A stretch of DNA of 63,172 nt from Eubacteriales bacterium OttesenSCG-928-K08 (GCA_030266105.1 JAJDHH010000008.1:1-63172); one strand, 5' to 3'. Numbered from the stretch's first letter, positions 16,061 through 25,499 are shown. The notes: generated by a model from the sequence alone, not told the origin. Translations and numbers: made by a program.

Positions 16061-16957
16061 ATGTTGGAATTTCAACCCTTTTTGATTGAGCACAAGGAAA
16101 TTATCGATCAATATGTAAGGCCACATGGTTTTTATTGTTCGGAACTTACATTTACAAATATGATTATCTGGGGTCAGGATGACAAAATTCAGTGGGCTGA
16201 GCAGGACGATGTTTTGTATGTCAGGCTGACATTTGGCTCATACCCTATGTTTATGTTCCCGCCGGTTATGAAAGATTGGGATCAGGATTATAAGCGCGCG
16301 TTGGATGGAGCGCTTGAATATTTTTATGCGCAAGGTGAGTTCCCGAGATTTCGTTCGGTAAGTGGACAGTTTGTGCCCTTGTTCAGGAAACATGCGCCGC
16401 AGTTTACACTCTCACCGGAGAGGGATACATTTGATTATGTTTATCGGGTGGAGGATCTGCTTAATCTTGCGGGCAGAAAATATCACTCAAAGCGCAACCA
16501 TATCCACCAATTCACATCGCAATACGAGTTCGAGTATCAGGAGCTTAGCCCGCAGGATAGCGAGGAATGTATGGAGCTCTATCTAAGCTGGCTGAGTGAA
16601 AAGGATGTTCTTGCACCTGGAATTCTTGGTGAAATGAATGCCATTCGTTTCCTTCTTCCTAATATGGACAAGCTTGGCGTTCGTGGCGCAGGCATAAGGG
16701 TCGGGGGGAAGCTTGTCGCGTTTACTATTGGCGAGCAGATTAACTCCGATGCGGCGGTTATTCATATTGAAAAGGCGGATGCGTCCTATATGGGGCTGTA
16801 TGCGGTGATCAACCAGCAGTTTGTTAAAAACACCTGGTCACATCTTTCATATATAAATCGTGAGGAGGATATGGGAATACTAGGAATGAGAAAAGCGAAG
16901 CTTTCTTACCGGCCCGCCTTTATGGTGGAAAAATTCGATGCGGTGTTACGCCCATAG
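16061..16957 (+). CDS. DUF2156 protein (GNAT-like, lysyltransferase-related)
   Basis: A cytosolic protein of 298 residues matching DUF2156, the double-GNAT fold shared with the C-terminal half of phosphatidylglycerol lysyltransferase (MprF). Family landmarks are the N-terminal ELTFTNMIIW (about residues 30-39), the RKYHSKRNHIHQF region in the middle and the C-terminal YINREEDMG...LRKAKLSYRP-like motif, here GMRKAKLSY. The membrane flippase part of MprF is absent, so the soluble domain works alone on an unknown acceptor. The ATG at 16061 has GGAAAGG 7 bases upstream; an in-frame upstream ATG at 16037 lacks a site. Confidence 0.88.
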   Translation: MLEFQPFLIEHKEIIDQYVRPHGFYCSELTFTNMIIWGQDDKIQWAEQDDVLYVRLTFGSYPMFMFPPVMKDWDQDYKRALDGALEYFYAQGEFPRFRSVSGQFVPLFRKHAPQFTLSPERDTFDYVYRVEDLLNLAGRKYHSKRNHIHQFTSQYEFEYQELSPQDSEECMELYLSWLSEKDVLAPGILGEMNAIRFLLPNMDKLGVRGAGIRVGGKLVAFTIGEQINSDAAVIHIEKADASYMGLYAVINQQFVKNTWSHLSYINREEDMGILGMRKAKLSYRPAFMVEKFDAVLRP

Positions 16958-17074
16958 TTCCAAACAAGTCACATTTGCGCCCTATTTTTCGGCTGGCCGC
17001 TATTGACGAGCCAGCCGTTTTCGGCTAAACTTTACACTGTTAAGTTAATAAACATGAAAAGGAAGGTAACATAC

Positions 17075-17383
17075 ATGTCCGAGCAACTCTCAGGAATTTT
17101 ACCACTAATTTTAATAATGGTCGCCATGTTTGCCGTGATGATCATTCCCCAACGCAGGCGCGATAAGAAAGTTAAAGAAATGCTCGGCAACCTTAAGCCG
17201 GGTGATCGTGTGCGCACAATTGGCGGTATCTACGGCACGATCAGCGCGATTAAGGATGATGTTGTCTACCTTGTTGTAGGGCCGGACAAGGTTCGTCTGG
17301 TTTTCACAAAGGGTGCGATTTCAACCGTTGAAGATGTAGCGGTTGAAAATGAAATGAGCGAAGAGGTTAAAGAGCTGCAGTAG
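17075..17383 (+). CDS. yajC: Sec translocon accessory protein YajC
   Basis: A 102-residue membrane protein. One N-terminal helix (about residues 7-26, ending in IIPQRRRDKK) leads to a small beta domain with LKPGDRVRTIGGIYGTI, the YajC signature. YajC associates with SecDF-YidC and SecYEG. Here it stands alone between a DUF2156 gene and a terminator, without secD/secF. AAGGAAGG lies 8 bases before the ATG at 17075, so this start is preferred over in-frame ones further upstream. Confidence 0.93.
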   Translation: MSEQLSGILPLILIMVAMFAVMIIPQRRRDKKVKEMLGNLKPGDRVRTIGGIYGTISAIKDDVVYLVVGPDKVRLVFTKGAISTVEDVAVENEMSEEVKELQ

Positions 17384-17443
17384 CTTTGCAGTTTTGCGCA
17401 CAGAATGGCAGTAGCATGAAATTTTGTGTTTAATACCGTATGC

Positions 17444-17473
17444 AAAAAAGCGCCTGAATAAGGCGCTTTTTTT
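17444..17473 (+). terminator. Rho-independent terminator after yajC
   Basis: AGCGCCT (17449-17455) pairs with AGGCGCT (17461-17467), flanked by an A run and a run of seven T. A textbook terminator. Confidence 0.93.
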
Positions 17474-17852
17474 CGTACAAAGCCGGATTGTCAAATATCA
17501 GCACATAGAATATTTCAAATATGAGCGCTTGCAGATATGGACAATTTCTAAAAACAGTATATGATCGTAGGGTGCTCAGGCGCATAATCATTGCTTTTCA
17601 CACTTTGGATACATGTGTTAAAAAAGCGTTGCGCTTGATATATATTCTTAATGAAACGTTTATGAAAAGTTTATTTGATACGCTTTACTTGCTGGCGTAT
17701 AATAGCAACGGGCGCATTTTTGGCAAGAATGAAACTTTTCTGTTAATACATGCGTTCTTTGATTAAGGCGTTATATAGCATTGATCAAGTATGGCCGTTT
17801 GCGGCTGCGCATACGATTAAAATAATAATTTTTGAGGGTATTGGGGGGCATA
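17474..17852 (+). other. Leader and intergenic region of the second export operon
   Basis: TTGATA (17675-17680), 17 bases, TATAAT (17698-17703) is a strong promoter. It leaves a leader of about 140 bases before the ATPase ATG at 17853. An 81-codon frame at 17521-17766 has no ribosome binding site and runs across the promoter, so it is not called. No riboswitch fold is recognised in the leader. Confidence 0.7.
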
Positions 17853-18599
17853 ATGGAACAAGCTTACGAAATCGCCGGCGCGGCTGCGTCCACTACCAAA
17901 AAAGAAATCATCATTGATATTCGAGACCTTAAAAAAACGTACCGCGTGGGTTCTGTAAACGTACATGCGCTTAGCGGCATAAACTTTTCCCTAAACCGTG
18001 GGGAGATTTGCTGCGTTGTGGGGCGTTCAGGTTCGGGCAAATCAACGCTTTTGAACCTTATGGCGGGTCTTGAAGGCCCAACCAGCGGCGAAATTGTAAT
18101 TGCACGCCAGCATGTTGAAAAAATGAATCAAAGCGAGCTGATTTTGTTCCGGCAGCAGCATGTGGGTTTTATTTTCCAATCGTTTAACCTCATGCCATAT
18201 TATACTGCGCTTGAAAATGTCGCCTTCCCGCTTGTGTTTAGGGGAATGAGTAAGAGAAAGCGCATGAAGCTTGCTAGAGAAATGCTTTGCTCAGTTGGCT
18301 TGGAAACCCACCTTAAGCACAAACCAACACAAATGAGCGGAGGGCAGCAGCAGCGCGTGGGTATTGCAAGGGCGCTTGTGACCAACCCGGAAATCGTATT
18401 TGCGGATGAACCCACAGGCAACCTTGACAGCAAAACATCCGATGAGGTTATGAACCTTATTTGCGATATAGCACGCACACAGAATAAAACATTGGTAATG
18501 GTCACCCATGACCCTAATATGGCCGCTTTTACGGATAAGGCGGTGCATCTGTTGGATGGCCAGGTAGTCAAAATAGATGAAAACACTAGGGAAATATAG
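17853..18599 (+). CDS. LolD/MacB-type ABC transporter ATPase
   Basis: A 248-residue ATPase, the first gene of a three-gene export cluster. It has Walker A GRSGSGKST (about residues 57-65), signature MSGGQQQR, Walker B IVFADEPTGNLDS and the switch His in VMVTHD. A short N-terminal extension of about 20 residues precedes the ATPase core. GGGGGG lies before the ATG at 17853; a TTG seven codons earlier is less likely. It is followed by an envelope protein and an FtsX permease, which it should energise. Confidence 0.94.
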   Translation: MEQAYEIAGAAASTTKKEIIIDIRDLKKTYRVGSVNVHALSGINFSLNRGEICCVVGRSGSGKSTLLNLMAGLEGPTSGEIVIARQHVEKMNQSELILFRQQHVGFIFQSFNLMPYYTALENVAFPLVFRGMSKRKRMKLAREMLCSVGLETHLKHKPTQMSGGQQQRVGIARALVTNPEIVFADEPTGNLDSKTSDEVMNLICDIARTQNKTLVMVTHDPNMAAFTDKAVHLLDGQVVKIDENTREI

Positions 18600-18610
18600 G
18601 AGGACGGGTT

Positions 18611-20434
18611 ATGAGGGGCAAAAAACTATTAGCGGTTGTTCTGTGCGCAGCGGTGGCGCTTTCACTTTTGCCGACGGTGGCGTTGGCGGCGCACGCGACT
18701 GTTTCGGCCAAGCTGACCAATGGGAACATTGCCGTGATTGCTACCAGTCAGACGGTATATTTTAATGTTGAGTTTAAAAATACCGGTACAGAGGCTAAAA
18801 AAGTGCTGGCAAAGGCAGATGTGAGCGCATCCACCAACTTAATGGCCGCGAACATTGTTTCAGGATATTTGATAGTATCTGCGGGCGACACAGTTGTTGA
18901 GGAGGTTCGTGCCACCGTAAAATCAGGAGTTATTGAAGCAAACAACAACGAGACAATCAGCTTTTCTGTTGAAGGCGATACGGATGCGGTGGTGCTCAAT
19001 TTCCCATTTGCAGCCAATATTTCCACAGGCTCGAACAACAACAACAACAATAACAACTCCGGTGGCGTAGACAATGGCAACAATGGCGGCACAACCGGAG
19101 AAACACTGCCCATACTGACCCTTTCCGCCACAGGCGCAAACGGCAGCGCGGTTGCCGCGCCTTCGGGCAACGCCGGAAACAACGTTCAGGTGCGCCTGCC
19201 GATCTACAACCGCGGCTCAAAATCCACCGAGCGGGCAACCGATATCCGTGTCACGCCGGTGCTTTCAGCTTCGCTGGATAGCTTCCCATTTGAAATCAGC
19301 GAGGTGGATTATTCGCGCAAGGTGCCGGATATGAGGCCGGGCAACACGCAGGAAATCGTATACAATTTCAAGCTCTCCAAAAATGTCACAAGCGGCGTAA
19401 AGGAAGTTAAGTTCAACGTGGTTTATTACAACCGCGCAACCTCGGCTTACGAAAGCAACACCTTCTCCGTTTTCGTAACGGTAGTGAAGGGCGCAAGCGA
19501 AAGCCTGACAAACTCGGATGGCGAGCTTATCACAACCACGCCCAAGGTGATAATCGAAGGTTCAACATTAAAGGCGCTAAGCCCTGAGGAAGGCGACGAT
19601 GCCGATAGGCTGTTTGCAGGCGAGCCATTCTCGCTAACCATGAAGTTTAGGAACACCTCTGAGGAGGCTGTCAAAAACATTCAGATCACGCTGAGCAACG
19701 ATGGCAGCGTAATCATGCCCGCAAACAATGGCAGCAACTCGCTCTATATCGATAAGATTGGCGCGGGTGAGGTGGTTGAGCGCACTGTGGAGCTGCAGTC
19801 CACACCGGATGCCGACCCCAAACCACAGGTGATATCCGTCAAGTTTGCGTATGAAAGCGCAAAGACACTAAAATCCTACGATGTTACGGAAACCATCTCC
19901 GTGCCGATTTCACAGCGTATGCGCGTGCGGGTGGATGATCCTGTTATGTATGATTCGTCCACTATGCAGGATAGTCCAACTCCGCTGTATGTCAGCTTAT
20001 ATAACATGGGCAAGTCCCAGCTATACAACTGCATGGTGAGCATTGAGGGCGAGGGCCTTCGCATGGAGGAAACATATTTCCACGGAACAGTTTCGTCCGG
20101 CGGCACAATGCGTGCAGATTTTAACATAATCCCATCTGTGGCGGGCAGCATTGACGCGATCATAGTGATAACCTATGAAGATGCTTATGGCACGCCAATC
20201 CGCATCGAAAAGCCCATGACTGTTGAGGTTATGGAAGCATATGACCCCGGAGACATGATGGAAGACCCGACATTTGGCGGCGAAATAATAATGGATCCCG
20301 ATCAAAATGGCGCTTCGGGAATGCCCACGTGGTTGATTATAACCTTGGTGGCTGCCGGCCTGATTGCGGTGGCGGTGGTTATTACTTTAATCAGGCGCAA
20401 AAAGCGCAAGGCGGAATTGACGGAGGGTTTATGA
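18611..20434 (+). CDS. Secreted CARDB/S-layer-like (COG1361) protein in the adaptor position of an ABC exporter
   Basis: A type I membrane protein of 607 residues. A signal peptide (cleavage after about residue 26, VALA-AHA) is followed by a beta-sandwich domain, an Asn/Gly linker with a run of eight Asn (about 140-160), more immunoglobulin-like CARDB-type domains up to about 565, one membrane helix (about 572-592) and a short basic tail RRKKRK. These domains resemble the archaeal and bacterial COG1361 S-layer-like family. It sits between the ATPase gene (12-base gap) and the permease gene (ATGA overlap), the place normally held by a HlyD/MacA adaptor. An extracytoplasmic partner role for the exporter is inferred. 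Confidence 0.82.
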   Translation: MRGKKLLAVVLCAAVALSLLPTVALAAHATVSAKLTNGNIAVIATSQTVYFNVEFKNTGTEAKKVLAKADVSASTNLMAANIVSGYLIVSAGDTVVEEVRATVKSGVIEANNNETISFSVEGDTDAVVLNFPFAANISTGSNNNNNNNNSGGVDNGNNGGTTGETLPILTLSATGANGSAVAAPSGNAGNNVQVRLPIYNRGSKSTERATDIRVTPVLSASLDSFPFEISEVDYSRKVPDMRPGNTQEIVYNFKLSKNVTSGVKEVKFNVVYYNRATSAYESNTFSVFVTVVKGASESLTNSDGELITTTPKVIIEGSTLKALSPEEGDDADRLFAGEPFSLTMKFRNTSEEAVKNIQITLSNDGSVIMPANNGSNSLYIDKIGAGEVVERTVELQSTPDADPKPQVISVKFAYESAKTLKSYDVTETISVPISQRMRVRVDDPVMYDSSTMQDSPTPLYVSLYNMGKSQLYNCMVSIEGEGLRMEETYFHGTVSSGGTMRADFNIIPSVAGSIDAIIVITYEDAYGTPIRIEKPMTVEVMEAYDPGDMMEDPTFGGEIIMDPDQNGASGMPTWLIITLVAAGLIAVAVVITLIRRKKRKAELTEGL

Positions 20435-21747
20435 GCATAAAGGATATGCTATCCATCGCCGCGATGAACCTGCGCAGGCGAAAGCTGCGCACGTTCCTAA
20501 CGGTGCTGGGCATGGCAATTGGCACAGCTTCCATTGTGGTCATGGTTTCTCTGGGCATAGGCATGCAGGAGGTTACCAAAGAAATCTTCGAAGGGTACGG
20601 AAGCCTGACGCTGATTAATGTTTACAATTATAGCTATCAGGATCCATCACAAACGAGCAATTCAATGGTTTGGAGCTCCGGCAGCGAGGTAACTTTGGAT
20701 GCTAAAAAGGTGGATGAGTTTAAGCGCATCCCCGGCGTGCAGGCAGTTATGCCGCTTGTGCAGGTGTATGGTTATCTCAAAAGCGGCCAGTATGTGAGCG
20801 GCATACAGATTATGGGTGTTGATGCCGCAAGCGCTGAACAATTTGGTTTTGTGCTGGATCAGGGGCGGCTGCCAAACACCAGCACAGGCTCAAACTATGA
20901 GCTGACGTTGGGGAACTACGTGCTCTATAATTTTTATAATCCCAAAACCTACAGGCAGGCGGTGGATAACGAGGGGAACCCGCGTGTTTCACTGGATAAA
21001 TCCCGCTTCCAGCTCACATTTGATCACCGCAACATATATGAGTATGAGGATTATGGCGGGGAGTCAACGCCCAAGGGAAAGATGTACAAGGTTAATGTTG
21101 TGGGTGCGCTCTCACAGGAAGGCGGCATGAACGCGTATTATACACTTATGGATATAAATGCCCTCAACCGCCTGTACCGCGAAAATAAGGATAATATGTA
21201 CGGCTTGGAAACTGGCAAGTATCAAGAGGTGTGGGTCAAATGTGAAAGCACTGATGATGTTGTTGCCGTGCAGGAAAAGATCAACTCCATGGGCTATGCA
21301 GCCTACAGCGTGCAGGAGGGGCTGCAAACCCAGCAGGAAATGCAGCGGCAAACCCAAATGCTGCTTGGCGCAATCGGCGGCGTAGCGCTGCTTGTAGCGG
21401 CAATTGGCATTATGAACACGATGATGATGAGCATTTACGAGCGCACGAAGGAAATTGGCATCATAAAGGTGCTCGGCTGCAGAATGGGCAATATCGCCGG
21501 GCTGTTCCTCACAGAATCGGCCTTTATCGGCCTGATCGGCGGCGCTGTTGGCCTTGGCGTGAGCTATGCTTTATCATATGTGCTTAATACGCAGATTATG
21601 GAGACTGCGGGTATCCGCAGCATTATCCCGCTCTATCTTTCACTTGGCGCCGTGGTGTTCTCCATGGGTGTGGCGCTAATTTCGGGCATGTATCCCGCAT
21701 TTAGAGCGATGCGCCTTTCAGCGTTGACGGCGATCCGTGCTGAATAA
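20431..21747 (+). CDS. MacB-type FtsX family ABC export permease
   Basis: A 438-residue permease. An N-terminal helix (about residues 20-45, LRTFLTVLGMAIGTASIVVM), a large extracytoplasmic MacB_PCD-like domain (about 50-300) and three C-terminal helices with the conserved IYERTKEIGIIKVLGC segment define the family. GGAGGG lies 3-4 bases before the ATG at 20431, which overlaps the stop of the CARDB-like gene as ATGA. It should form the membrane core of the complex with the ATPase at 17853 and the secreted protein at 18611. The exported substrate is unknown. Confidence 0.93.
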   Translation: MSIKDMLSIAAMNLRRRKLRTFLTVLGMAIGTASIVVMVSLGIGMQEVTKEIFEGYGSLTLINVYNYSYQDPSQTSNSMVWSSGSEVTLDAKKVDEFKRIPGVQAVMPLVQVYGYLKSGQYVSGIQIMGVDAASAEQFGFVLDQGRLPNTSTGSNYELTLGNYVLYNFYNPKTYRQAVDNEGNPRVSLDKSRFQLTFDHRNIYEYEDYGGESTPKGKMYKVNVVGALSQEGGMNAYYTLMDINALNRLYRENKDNMYGLETGKYQEVWVKCESTDDVVAVQEKINSMGYAAYSVQEGLQTQQEMQRQTQMLLGAIGGVALLVAAIGIMNTMMMSIYERTKEIGIIKVLGCRMGNIAGLFLTESAFIGLIGGAVGLGVSYALSYVLNTQIMETAGIRSIIPLYLSLGAVVFSMGVALISGMYPAFRAMRLSALTAIRAE

Positions 21748-21772
21748 TAATTCTATAGAATATATTCTATTG

Positions 21773-21800
21773 CGGATCGGCGTTTTACGCCGATCCGTTT
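21773..21800 (+). terminator. Terminator after the second export operon
   Basis: CGGATCGGCGT (21773-21783) pairs perfectly with ACGCCGATCCG (21787-21797) around a TTT loop, followed by TTT. Confidence 0.82.
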
Positions 21801-21889
21801 ATGTAATCGCGTTGTTTTGATGGGCGGATTGTGCTATATTTTAGTTGTGGCTGCGGGCCTATGTGCAGCTACAGCATGGGAGGTTTAAT

Positions 21890-22318
21890 ATGCTTTACGA
21901 TTATATGAAAAACGAATTTCTTTATAAAGAGGATTGGAACTGTGCTGAGCACATACTGATTGGCGCAAACCGTGTGTACAAGCTTGGCTTGGATGCAAAC
22001 GCGATCAAAGTGGCCGCAGGTTTTGGCGGCGGTATTTCAACGGGGGATATTTGCGGCGCGCTTACGGGTGCGGTCATGGCGCTGGGCCTTCTTTTTGTTG
22101 AGGAACGTGCGCATGAAAGCAACATTAAAAGCCTTACTGCGGAGCTTATTAACCGATATTCGGAAAAAATGGGGGCTATCGATTGCCAGCCGCTAAAGGA
22201 CCGCTACCATAATGACGAAATAAAATGTCGCGATGTCATATTGGAAGCGGCAAGCATACTCGACAGCATCGTTTTGAGGGAGCGGCCAGAATTGTTTGAA
22301 GCGAAAAAAGCGCAATAA
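21890..22318 (+). CDS. C_GCAxxG_C_C family protein
   Basis: A cytosolic protein of 142 residues in the C_GCAxxG_C_C family, small redox-active or metal-binding proteins common in anaerobes. The conserved Cys and Gly residues are seen in order: NCAE (about residue 18), GFGGGIS...GDICGALTGA (about 44-63), DCQPLKDRY (about 101) and KCRDVI (about 115). The C-terminus lacks a membrane segment. Its reaction is unknown. GGGAGG lies just before the ATG at 21890; an in-frame start at 21845 is rejected for lack of such a site. Confidence 0.88.
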   Translation: MLYDYMKNEFLYKEDWNCAEHILIGANRVYKLGLDANAIKVAAGFGGGISTGDICGALTGAVMALGLLFVEERAHESNIKSLTAELINRYSEKMGAIDCQPLKDRYHNDEIKCRDVILEAASILDSIVLRERPELFEAKKAQ

Positions 22319-22470
22319 GGCGCTGTGCCGCTTAAAATAATAATTGCTTCACATCAGGGACACAGGGCGTTCGTTGCAAATGCGGGGTAATTCTGTTATC
22401 CTATGTGGGTATCCCGCAAATGCAATAAAAACGCACTGCAGGAAAATAAAAAAAGGGGGGAACTCAAGAA

Positions 22471-23706
22471 ATGATGGAAAGAAACGCATTTGATGTGCTG
22501 GATGAACGCGGCTTTATCAAGCAGGTGTCGCATCCTGAGGAGCTGCGCGAGCTTATGGGTAAGGAGCCTATCACGTTTTATATTGGGTTTGACCCCACTG
22601 CGGATAGCCTGCACATCGGCCACTATGTGGCGCTGATGTCCATGGCGCACATGCAACGCTGCGGCCATAGGCCCATCGCGCTGCTGGGTGGCGGCACAAC
22701 CATGATTGGCGATCCTTCGGGCAAAACCGATATGCGCCGCATGATGACCAAGGAAGAGATTAACCATAACGCTGATCGTTTCCAGGCGCAGATGTCGCGC
22801 GTGCTGGATTTTGGCGAGGGCGGAGCGCTTATCCGCAACAACGCGGACTGGCTGCTGCCACTTAACTACCTTGAGTTTATGCGCGATATAGGTTCGCTTT
22901 TTTCAGTCAATAGAATGCTTGCGGCGGACTGCTACAAAAACCGTATGGAGCAAGGCCTGACATTCTTCGAAATGGGCTACATGCTCCTGCAAAGCTATGA
23001 CTTTTTGCACCTGCACCGCACGGATGGTTGTGTGCTGCAAATGGGCGGCGATGATCAGTGGAGCAACATACTCTCGGGGGCGGATCTTATCCGCCGCAAG
23101 GAGCAGCGCCCGGCATTCGCTTTGACTTGTGCGCTTTTAACAACAAGCGCGGGTGTCAAAATGGGCAAAACCGAAAAGGGCGCTGTGTGGCTCGATAAGG
23201 AAAAGTGCAGCGTATTCGATTTTTACCAATACTGGCGCAATGTGGACGATGCGGATGTTGAAAAATGCCTGTCGCTGCTCACGTTCCTGCCAATGGATGA
23301 GGTTAGAAGGTTGGGCCGGCTTGAGGGTTCCGCTATAAATGAAGCTAAGCGCAAGCTCGCGTTTGAGCTGACCCAGCAGGTGCATGGCACGGAAGAAGCA
23401 GAGCGCGCCATGGCGGCGGCGGAAGCGCTTTTTGCAGGCGGCGGCGATTTGGAGCATATGCCCACAATCACGCTTGGAAGTGCCGAAATTGAAGAAAGTG
23501 GCCTGCGCATAGTGGACATTCTTGTGCTGGGCAACCTTGCAAAATCCAAGAGTGATGGAAGAAGGCTCGTGCAAAGCGGCGCGGTGTTTGTGGAGGATGA
23601 GAAGGTTGAGGCTCTCGACGCAACGTTGACGCTTGAGCAGCTTGCAGGCGAGGGAATTATATTGCGCAAGGGCAAAAAAGGCTATTTGAGGGTGCGTGGA
23701 GGCTGA
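22471..23706 (+). CDS. tyrS: Tyrosyl-tRNA synthetase
   Basis: A class I aminoacyl-tRNA synthetase of 411 residues that charges tRNA-Tyr. It has the HIGH motif as HIGH (residues 49-52), GDPSGKTDMR, the tyrosine-binding YML.QSYD region, GGDDQWSN, and KMSKS as KMGKT (about residue 230). A C-terminal S4 RNA-binding domain (about 345-405) contains KSKSDGRRLVQSGAV. GGGGGG lies 10 bases before the ATG pair. No T-box leader is visible in the 150 bases upstream; only a modest TTGCAA-N17-TATCCT promoter is. The stop overlaps the next start by one base (TGATG). Confidence 0.97.
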   Translation: MMERNAFDVLDERGFIKQVSHPEELRELMGKEPITFYIGFDPTADSLHIGHYVALMSMAHMQRCGHRPIALLGGGTTMIGDPSGKTDMRRMMTKEEINHNADRFQAQMSRVLDFGEGGALIRNNADWLLPLNYLEFMRDIGSLFSVNRMLAADCYKNRMEQGLTFFEMGYMLLQSYDFLHLHRTDGCVLQMGGDDQWSNILSGADLIRRKEQRPAFALTCALLTTSAGVKMGKTEKGAVWLDKEKCSVFDFYQYWRNVDDADVEKCLSLLTFLPMDEVRRLGRLEGSAINEAKRKLAFELTQQVHGTEEAERAMAAAEALFAGGGDLEHMPTITLGSAEIEESGLRIVDILVLGNLAKSKSDGRRLVQSGAVFVEDEKVEALDATLTLEQLAGEGIILRKGKKGYLRVRGG

Positions 23707-24329
23707 TGCAGGCCTACCGTACGGTTAAAAGCGATGCCGTTGTTGAGTTTACGATCAACAAATCCCGCTTTATTGGCCGATGCTTTAAGGTGGAAACCGA
23801 GGAGGATGCGCTAAAAAGGTTGGAGCAGGTTCGTAAAAACCACCGGGACGCAACGCATAATTGTTATGCCTATTCCATTGGCCCGCAGGGTGGGGCTGCA
23901 CGCTTTTCGGATGATGGAGAGCCGGGCGGCACAGCGGGACAGCCCATGATGGAAACACTGCGGCACAAAAATGTGACCAACATTATTTGCGTTGCTACCC
24001 GCTATTTTGGCGGTGTGCTGTTAGGCGCGGGCGGGCTTGTGCGGGCTTACTCCCGTGCGGCGGCGGATGCTATCGAAGCGGCGCAGCCGGTATGGATGCG
24101 GCCATGCACGTTGTTTGAGCTAAATTGCGACTATTCGCGCTGGGGTATGCTTGAGCCTTTGCTCCGTGAGCAGGGCGAGCTGCAAAATGTAAGCTATACA
24201 GATACTGTGTCTGTGCAAATAGCAGTTTTGCAGGATAGGGCAAACGCATTTGAGGCCTTGGTTGTTGACCGAACCGATGGAAAGGTAATGCCAGTGTCGG
24301 CCGGTTTTCAATACGGTGAATTTCCCTGA
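23706..24329 (+). CDS. YigZ/IMPACT family protein (UPF0029 plus DUF1949)
   Basis: A 207-residue protein with an N-terminal IMPACT/UPF0029 domain (about residues 1-125), showing KSRFIG, AYSIG...RFSDDGEPGGTAGQPM and TRYFGGVLLGAGGLVRAYS, and a C-terminal DUF1949 domain with a ferredoxin-like fold. Family members bind nucleic acid or ribosomes in several systems; the exact bacterial role is unclear. Its ATG overlaps the tyrS stop, so it is translationally coupled to tyrS. Confidence 0.93.
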   Translation: MQAYRTVKSDAVVEFTINKSRFIGRCFKVETEEDALKRLEQVRKNHRDATHNCYAYSIGPQGGAARFSDDGEPGGTAGQPMMETLRHKNVTNIICVATRYFGGVLLGAGGLVRAYSRAAADAIEAAQPVWMRPCTLFELNCDYSRWGMLEPLLREQGELQNVSYTDTVSVQIAVLQDRANAFEALVVDRTDGKVMPVSAGFQYGEFP

Positions 24330-24381
24330 AAAGAACAATGAATTGGGCTGCGGCCCCGAAAAAGAACAGGAGGAATGCATT

Positions 24382-25446
24382 ATGAACTTCGACATCCAAA
24401 AAACGACCTCTCCCAAGGCAAAACCACAGGACGAAAGTAAGCTTGGTTTTGGCCGAATTTTCTCTGACCATATGTTCATTATGGAATATGAAAAGGGCAA
24501 GGGATGGTACAATGCCCGCATTCAACCCTATCAAAACCTCAGTTTGGATCCGGCCAGCCCTGTGCTGCACTATGGCCAGGAAATTTTCGAGGGCCTGAAG
24601 GCATATCGTGCCGACAACGATGATATTTTGCTATTCCGCGCGAAGGAAAACGCAAAGCGCCTTAACAGGAGCGCAGAGCGTATGTGTATGGCACAAGTTG
24701 ATGTGGACCTCAACTATGAGGCAATCCGAGCCATTGTGGATTGTGAGCGCGATTGGGTACCCCACAACCCGGGCACATCGCTTTACCTGCGCCCGACACT
24801 GATTGCCGATGGCAACGCATTGGGCGTGCACGCCGCGCATAAGTATATTTACTACATCATTTGCGCACCATCAGGCGCGTATTATGCAAACGGCCTTGCG
24901 CCCATCCGCATTTATGTGGAGGATAAATACGTCCGCGCTGTTGCAGGCGGAACTGGTTATGCAAAAACCGGCGGCAACTATGCCTCCAGCCTTAAAGCTG
25001 CCGAAGAAGCAGAAGCAAAGGGTTATGCTCAGGTGCTGTGGATGGATGGCCTCGAGCGCAAGTATGTTGAAGAAGTTGGCGCAATGAACATGATGTTTGT
25101 TGTGGGCGACACACTTATCACAGCCGCTTTGGAAGGCAGCATACTTCCCGGCATCACCCGCATGAGCATTTTGCAGCTGGCGCGTGACATGGGCATAAAG
25201 GTGGAAGAACGCAAGGTTTCCATTGCGGAGCTTTTGGATGCTGCGGATAGCGGAGAGCTTAAGGAAGCCTTTGGCACAGGCACAGCGGCGGTTGTTTCAC
25301 CCGTTGGTGAACTGACATATAAGGATAAGACTGTTGTTGTTAACAACAACGAGATCGGCACCCTCACGCAGAAGCTTTATGATACACTTACGGGCATCCA
25401 GACCGGTAAAATCGAGGATAAGTATGGTTGGGTGACTCGCGTGTAG
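24382..25446 (+). CDS. ilvE: Branched-chain amino acid aminotransferase
   Basis: A PLP enzyme of fold type IV, 354 residues, that interconverts Val, Leu and Ile with their 2-oxoacids. It fits the longer BCAT subfamily: the landmarks LHYGQEIFEGLKAYR (about residues 54-68), the PLP-lysine segment GTGYAKTGGNYASS (about 190-203), EEVGAMNMMFV and GTGTAAVVSPV are present. AGGAGG lies before the ATG at 24382; a start 22 codons earlier has no site and overlaps the previous gene. It stands without ilv biosynthetic genes nearby. The T-box-controlled acyl-CoA synthetase at 29990 gives it a possible partner in valine synthesis. Confidence 0.95.
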   Translation: MNFDIQKTTSPKAKPQDESKLGFGRIFSDHMFIMEYEKGKGWYNARIQPYQNLSLDPASPVLHYGQEIFEGLKAYRADNDDILLFRAKENAKRLNRSAERMCMAQVDVDLNYEAIRAIVDCERDWVPHNPGTSLYLRPTLIADGNALGVHAAHKYIYYIICAPSGAYYANGLAPIRIYVEDKYVRAVAGGTGYAKTGGNYASSLKAAEEAEAKGYAQVLWMDGLERKYVEEVGAMNMMFVVGDTLITAALEGSILPGITRMSILQLARDMGIKVEERKVSIAELLDAADSGELKEAFGTGTAAVVSPVGELTYKDKTVVVNNNEIGTLTQKLYDTLTGIQTGKIEDKYGWVTRV

Positions 25447-25499
25447 CGCCTGATGACGCTACAACAATCGTGCCTATAAAAGGCGCATAGTCTGGCTAC

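Noticed and set aside
17521-17766. 81-codon frame upstream of the second export operon
   Set aside because: It has no ribosome binding site, runs across a strong promoter (17675-17703) and gives no recognisable product.
3192-21747. Homology between the two MacB-like operons as a recent duplication
   Set aside because: The permeases and ATPases are of the same families but clearly diverged, and the middle partners are unrelated, so no recent copy is supported.
22319-22470. Possible T-box upstream of tyrS
   Set aside because: The gap is only about 150 bases and lacks the GGTACCGCGG-like T-box and a terminator hairpin.
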